From Cylindrotheca closterium (taxonomy: Eukaryota; Bacillariophyta; Bacillariophyceae; Bacillariales; Bacillariaceae): DNA of 64,000 bases. The number at the start of each line of letters is the position of its first letter. The stretch's first letter is position 1. Shown piece after piece: positions 61,216 to 64,000 of this stretch. Made by a program: the position numbers and the translations under genes. The DNA lies in contig CAKOGP040002424.1 of the NCBI GenBank assembly GCA_933822405.4, positions 542,187 to 606,186 of the forward strand, read 5' to 3'. The notes beneath the pieces are model-generated. The model was not told the DNA's origin, did not search any database, and was given only the letters and a program-made list of their open reading frames with translations.

Positions 61216-62227
61216 TTAAGATTGCATTGCCCGGGCCCGTTCTTCAGCGAATTGGTAGTGCATATCGTTGACATCAATCGAGTGAACCTTGACAAATCCA
61301 TCCTTTGTCATGTGGTACAAGTTGTTGATACCTCCAGAGGCTGCATCACGATGGGCAGCATGGTAAATGGCTCTCTTGCCCAAATCAACGGCTTCCTCAA
61401 TCGTCAAATCTTCTCGGTAGTAGTTATCCAAAACACCATACGCATAGGTTGATCCAGAACCAACAGAGAAAATCTTTCCCTTTAGACGAGTACCATCGTC
61501 ATCGACGTAATACAGTTGGGGTCCCTTTTCGTCCCATCCGGCAATCATGGTACCCATGGAAAGACCATATCCCCGATAGGATGACATGACATTGGCCAGC
61601 AACTTGGAAGCTCCAGCGACGGAAATTCGGCGTCCATTTCGAAGCTCATAAAGTCGGCATTCCATTCCCAAATTGCGCTCCCAAAAGGAACAATCGGCGG
61701 CACCACCAGCCATGGTTCCTAGAAGAAAGGGGTTGATTTCAATCACCTTCTTGACGGTACCAGAAGAAATGTAGGCTCCCATGGTGGAACGAGAATCGAC
61801 AGAAACAATGACACCTCCATTGAACTTGAAGGCCAGAGTGGTGGTTCCCTTCATGAACTTGACCGATTGATCTTCGTCACCTGTTCCACAAACGGATGCA
61901 AAGTTGCTGCGGCAATAAGCAGCGGGCTACAATAGAATGATGAAAGAAAGAAGAAGAGGAGGAGGATTAGCGAAAGAGGACAGTAGAGATGAGACGACTC
62001 AATCATGGTCTCAATGCATCACTGCATCAATGCATGAATGCATGAATACATCCATCGATCAAGACCAAATCAAAACACCAAAATTTGTAACCTACATCTG
62101 CAACATTGGGGATATCAAATTGCCCAGGGGCTCCGAAGGCAAAACCTGGAGCCATGGGATCCTCCCGTTGTCTTCTGGCCTTGCGAGAGCCAATGTCTAG
62201 AATATCATTTCCGATTAAAGCTGCCAT
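61216..62227 (-). CDS. PSMB5: 20S proteasome subunit beta type 5
   Basis: Two exons, 62227-62096 and 61926-61216, join in frame to 280 aa. Beta-5 provides the chymotrypsin-like site of the proteasome. The propeptide of 71 residues ends KFMKG, and cleavage before Thr72 creates the catalytic N-terminus TTTLAFKF. Mature Asp17 (SVDSRST) and Lys33 (GTVKKVIEI) are in place, as are [14 protein letters not shown] and [12 protein letters not shown], which mark beta-5 against beta-1 and beta-2. Length fits the family. The 169-bp intron follows codon 44. It converges on RbfA with 106 bp between stops and is divergent from the small basic protein. Confidence 0.96.
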
Positions 62228-62514
62228 TTTCTTATTCTTTTGTGGTGTTTTCGGTGGGTTATCTCTGGCAATCGAACGTAGGATCCGAGATTGAGGAGGC
62301 GATGTTGATTTTTCGGTTCGAGGGAAGGAGTCAAGGAGCTCTGCCGAATGTTTCGGAAAGGAGGACAATTGACGACTGACTGGTTTGACTAAACATTGAG
62401 TTTTCGCACGACCAACGCGCGTACGACGAAACCAATTCCATCTTTCTGTTGGAAACAACCAACCAAACAAAAAAACACTTCAAAACAAACAAACGAAAGC
62501 TACTATCCTACAAC

Positions 62515-62961
62515 ATGAATGCCAGTATCGTAAAACGACTGATAAAGGAAACAAGTGAATTTCCAAAGATTCAAGAGCAACGAGCCAAGGAAGGTGCTGA
62601 TCGACGCCGTCGGAGAAAAAGGGAGAATCCTGTCGACGAACAAACTCTGAACGAAGAAGAAGTATTTGATCGACAAGTCCAAAACATCCTGTTACTAGAT
62701 GACAAAATGGCGTCTCGGTCCGGTGGAAAACAAAAATCCTTGCAACGAATAACCGCCAAACAAAAACGAGAGTCAATTGATCGCAAGAAATCTTCCAAAT
62801 TGGTGGTGGGCAACTCGAGAAGTTCTTCCGCCTCGGGGTTTAGACGAAAACCAGACAAGACATCTGACAAGAAGAAATACAATGAACAAAAGGAACAAAA
62901 GAGGATGAAAGCAATTGCTAAGTTACTCAAGAAACAGAGTGTAGCGAATAAAAAGAAATAA
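62515..62961 (+). CDS. Small very basic protein of unknown function
   Basis: 148 aa from the ATG at 62515, which has a good A-rich context (CTACAACATGA); an in-frame ATG at 62449 would fall inside the likely 5' leader. Lys/Arg-rich throughout, with RRRRRKRENP, KQKSLQRITAKQKRES and a C-terminal coiled stretch (KKYNEQKEQKRMKAIAKLLKK). No known domain recognised. Composition suggests a nucleolar or RNA-binding protein, but this is a guess from charge only. Divergent from the proteasome gene across about 290 bp. Confidence 0.6.
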   Translation: MNASIVKRLIKETSEFPKIQEQRAKEGADRRRRRKRENPVDEQTLNEEEVFDRQVQNILLLDDKMASRSGGKQKSLQRITAKQKRESIDRKKSSKLVVGNSRSSSASGFRRKPDKTSDKKKYNEQKEQKRMKAIAKLLKKQSVANKKK

Positions 62962-63171
62962 TTTTTCTCTCTCTCTCTGATGGGCAAAAGATTGGTTGCG
63001 TTGTTGTTCGTTGTTGTTCCTTCTTTTCTTGTTGTTGGTTGCAAGATTGGTTTCTGTTCAATGCTGTAGAACATGATGTGATGTTGATGACAATCGTTGC
63101 ATAGATCCTTTCTTTTTCTCTGAATAGCTGCTTTTTGTAGTGAATCAAAATGACCATTTTCTTTTTTTGGC

Positions 63172-64000
63172 TCATCGAGGAGCTGGTTCCAGTCCCATGA
63201 TGGATCGAACGGCCCGGGATCCTCGAATTTCGAGGACCTCCACTGCCACCATTTGAATGACGGATCGTACTTCTTCCAACAAGGGACCAGCGTCGTCGCG
63301 TAACCGCTCGTCCGTGATCAGGACGGATACTTCTTGAAGGACTTGTCGCATGGCTTCCAATCGAGCTTGGCTTTGGCCTACAAAGGAGGGGGAAGATGAT
63401 GATTCCTTGTTCCGACTGCTGCCATTCTCTACCGTCAAAGCGTCTTGAAAGGTATCTAACATTTGTCGCATTTCGTTCATGACACGTTCGTTGATGGGAC
63501 CTTTCATACCTGGAAGAGCGGGCAACAATCCACGGCTAGCTGCGAGGAGTCTTCCTTCGCCAATACTGGCCATCCCGTCAATCGCTTGGGCCAGTTCGTG
63601 GACCAATGGTCGTTTGAGGAATAGACCAGTCTTACTAGTGAGGAATCGAAAGAATAGATCAATGGTTTGGCGGGAGAGTTGGGCTCGGTCGTCGTCACTG
63701 TCCACGTCGGAAGGATTGTATTTGGATCGTGCCTTTTGGGCTAGTTGAAGCAAATCGCGGAGTCGCTCCCAGTCAATCTCTTTTTCTAAAAATGACGGTG
63801 GTGCATTAGCTATCAATACTGGCAAAGGCGACAAAAACATGGTTTGTATCACCACATGACTTACCTTTTCCATTGATTGTCAACAGACGAATAAGCAACT
63901 TCTGGAGCGCTGCGGGAGTTCTTTGATTGTCGTCGGGTGACAGCAATTGGTTCAAGACGTAGGGATAAGAGCCACGAACCAATCGGAATTTGGGATCTAC
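63172..64000 (-). CDS. ABC1/ADCK-family atypical kinase, C-terminal part (5' cut by window)
   Basis: Two visible exons: 64000-63865 (continuing beyond the right edge) and 63785-63172 with the stop. They join in frame (TINGK-EKEIDWERLRDLL) across a 79-bp intron. The first reads DPKFRLVRGSYPYVLNQLL, the characteristic motif after the kinase core of ABC1K/ADCK proteins (D-P-x-F plus aromatic-P-Y); the second has FLTSKTGLFLKRPLVHELAQAIDGMA, as in plastid ABC1 kinases of plants and algae. These regulate prenyl-lipid or quinone metabolism. The catalytic residues lie outside the window. Assignment is good at family level; plastid versus mitochondrial cannot be judged without the N-terminus. Confidence 0.78.

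Noticed and set aside
1..64000. CRISPR arrays, insertion sequences, LTR elements, prokaryotic operons
   Set aside because: No regularly spaced repeats, transposase, reverse transcriptase or integrase patterns seen; gene structure is eukaryotic throughout.

Overview
This window is nuclear DNA from a photosynthetic stramenopile, almost certainly a diatom; I cannot name the species. Three things point that way. Genes are compact, with few short GT-AG introns of about 60-135 bp. Several proteins begin with a signal peptide followed by an aromatic-centred plastid-import motif (AFAP, GFVP, KAFRP, GAF, AAF), which is typical of plastids surrounded by four membranes. The gene set is otherwise ordinary for a eukaryote: proteasome, ORC, VPS34, MSH4, ubiquitin E1.

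Layout, left to right. 1-13.2 kb: an SLC49/FLVCR-like transporter (5' end cut by the window), a ubiquitin E1 with a signal-peptide-like leader, an F-box-like protein, a class V aminotransferase with five introns, and meiotic MSH4. 13.2-23.5 kb: a hybrid histidine kinase with three PAS domains, a PPR/TPR-like helical-repeat protein whose 5' end abuts a 10-N assembly gap flanked by an exact 127-bp duplication, a Na+/H+ exchanger, and two identical tRNA-Ser(GCU) genes in opposite orientation. 23.6-33.9 kb: a plastid-type patatin lipase, a small unknown protein, a UvrD/PcrA-like helicase with a plastid leader, an FKBP-TPR-cyclophilin fusion, a plastid shikimate kinase and a small SVIP-like p97 cofactor. 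34-44.4 kb: a two-HMG-box protein, an RCC1-repeat protein, a frameshifted SET-like locus and a tandem pair of PA-TM-RING E3 ligase paralogues. 44.9-57 kb: PuuE-type allantoinase, a VOC/glyoxalase protein, VPS34, ORC5, TRM11 and a plastid-type REC-LuxR response regulator. 57-64 kb: a Costars/ABRACL protein, a Popeye-like cyclic-nucleotide-binding membrane protein, plastid RbfA, proteasome beta-5, a small basic protein and the 3' end of an ABC1/ADCK kinase-like gene cut by the right edge.

There is no operon-like logic. Genes mostly alternate as divergent pairs sharing a promoter and convergent pairs whose stop codons lie only about 20-110 bp apart. Recurrent themes are plastid-directed proteins (patatin, helicase, shikimate kinase, response regulator, RbfA, possibly the E1) and ubiquitin/p97 biology (E1, F-box-like, two RING proteins, SVIP-like, proteasome). 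I see no transposon, CRISPR array, virus or prokaryotic island. The items most worth following up are the E1 with a leader, the SVIP-like protein, the dual immunophilin, the Popeye-like protein and the nuclear-encoded plastid-type response regulator.
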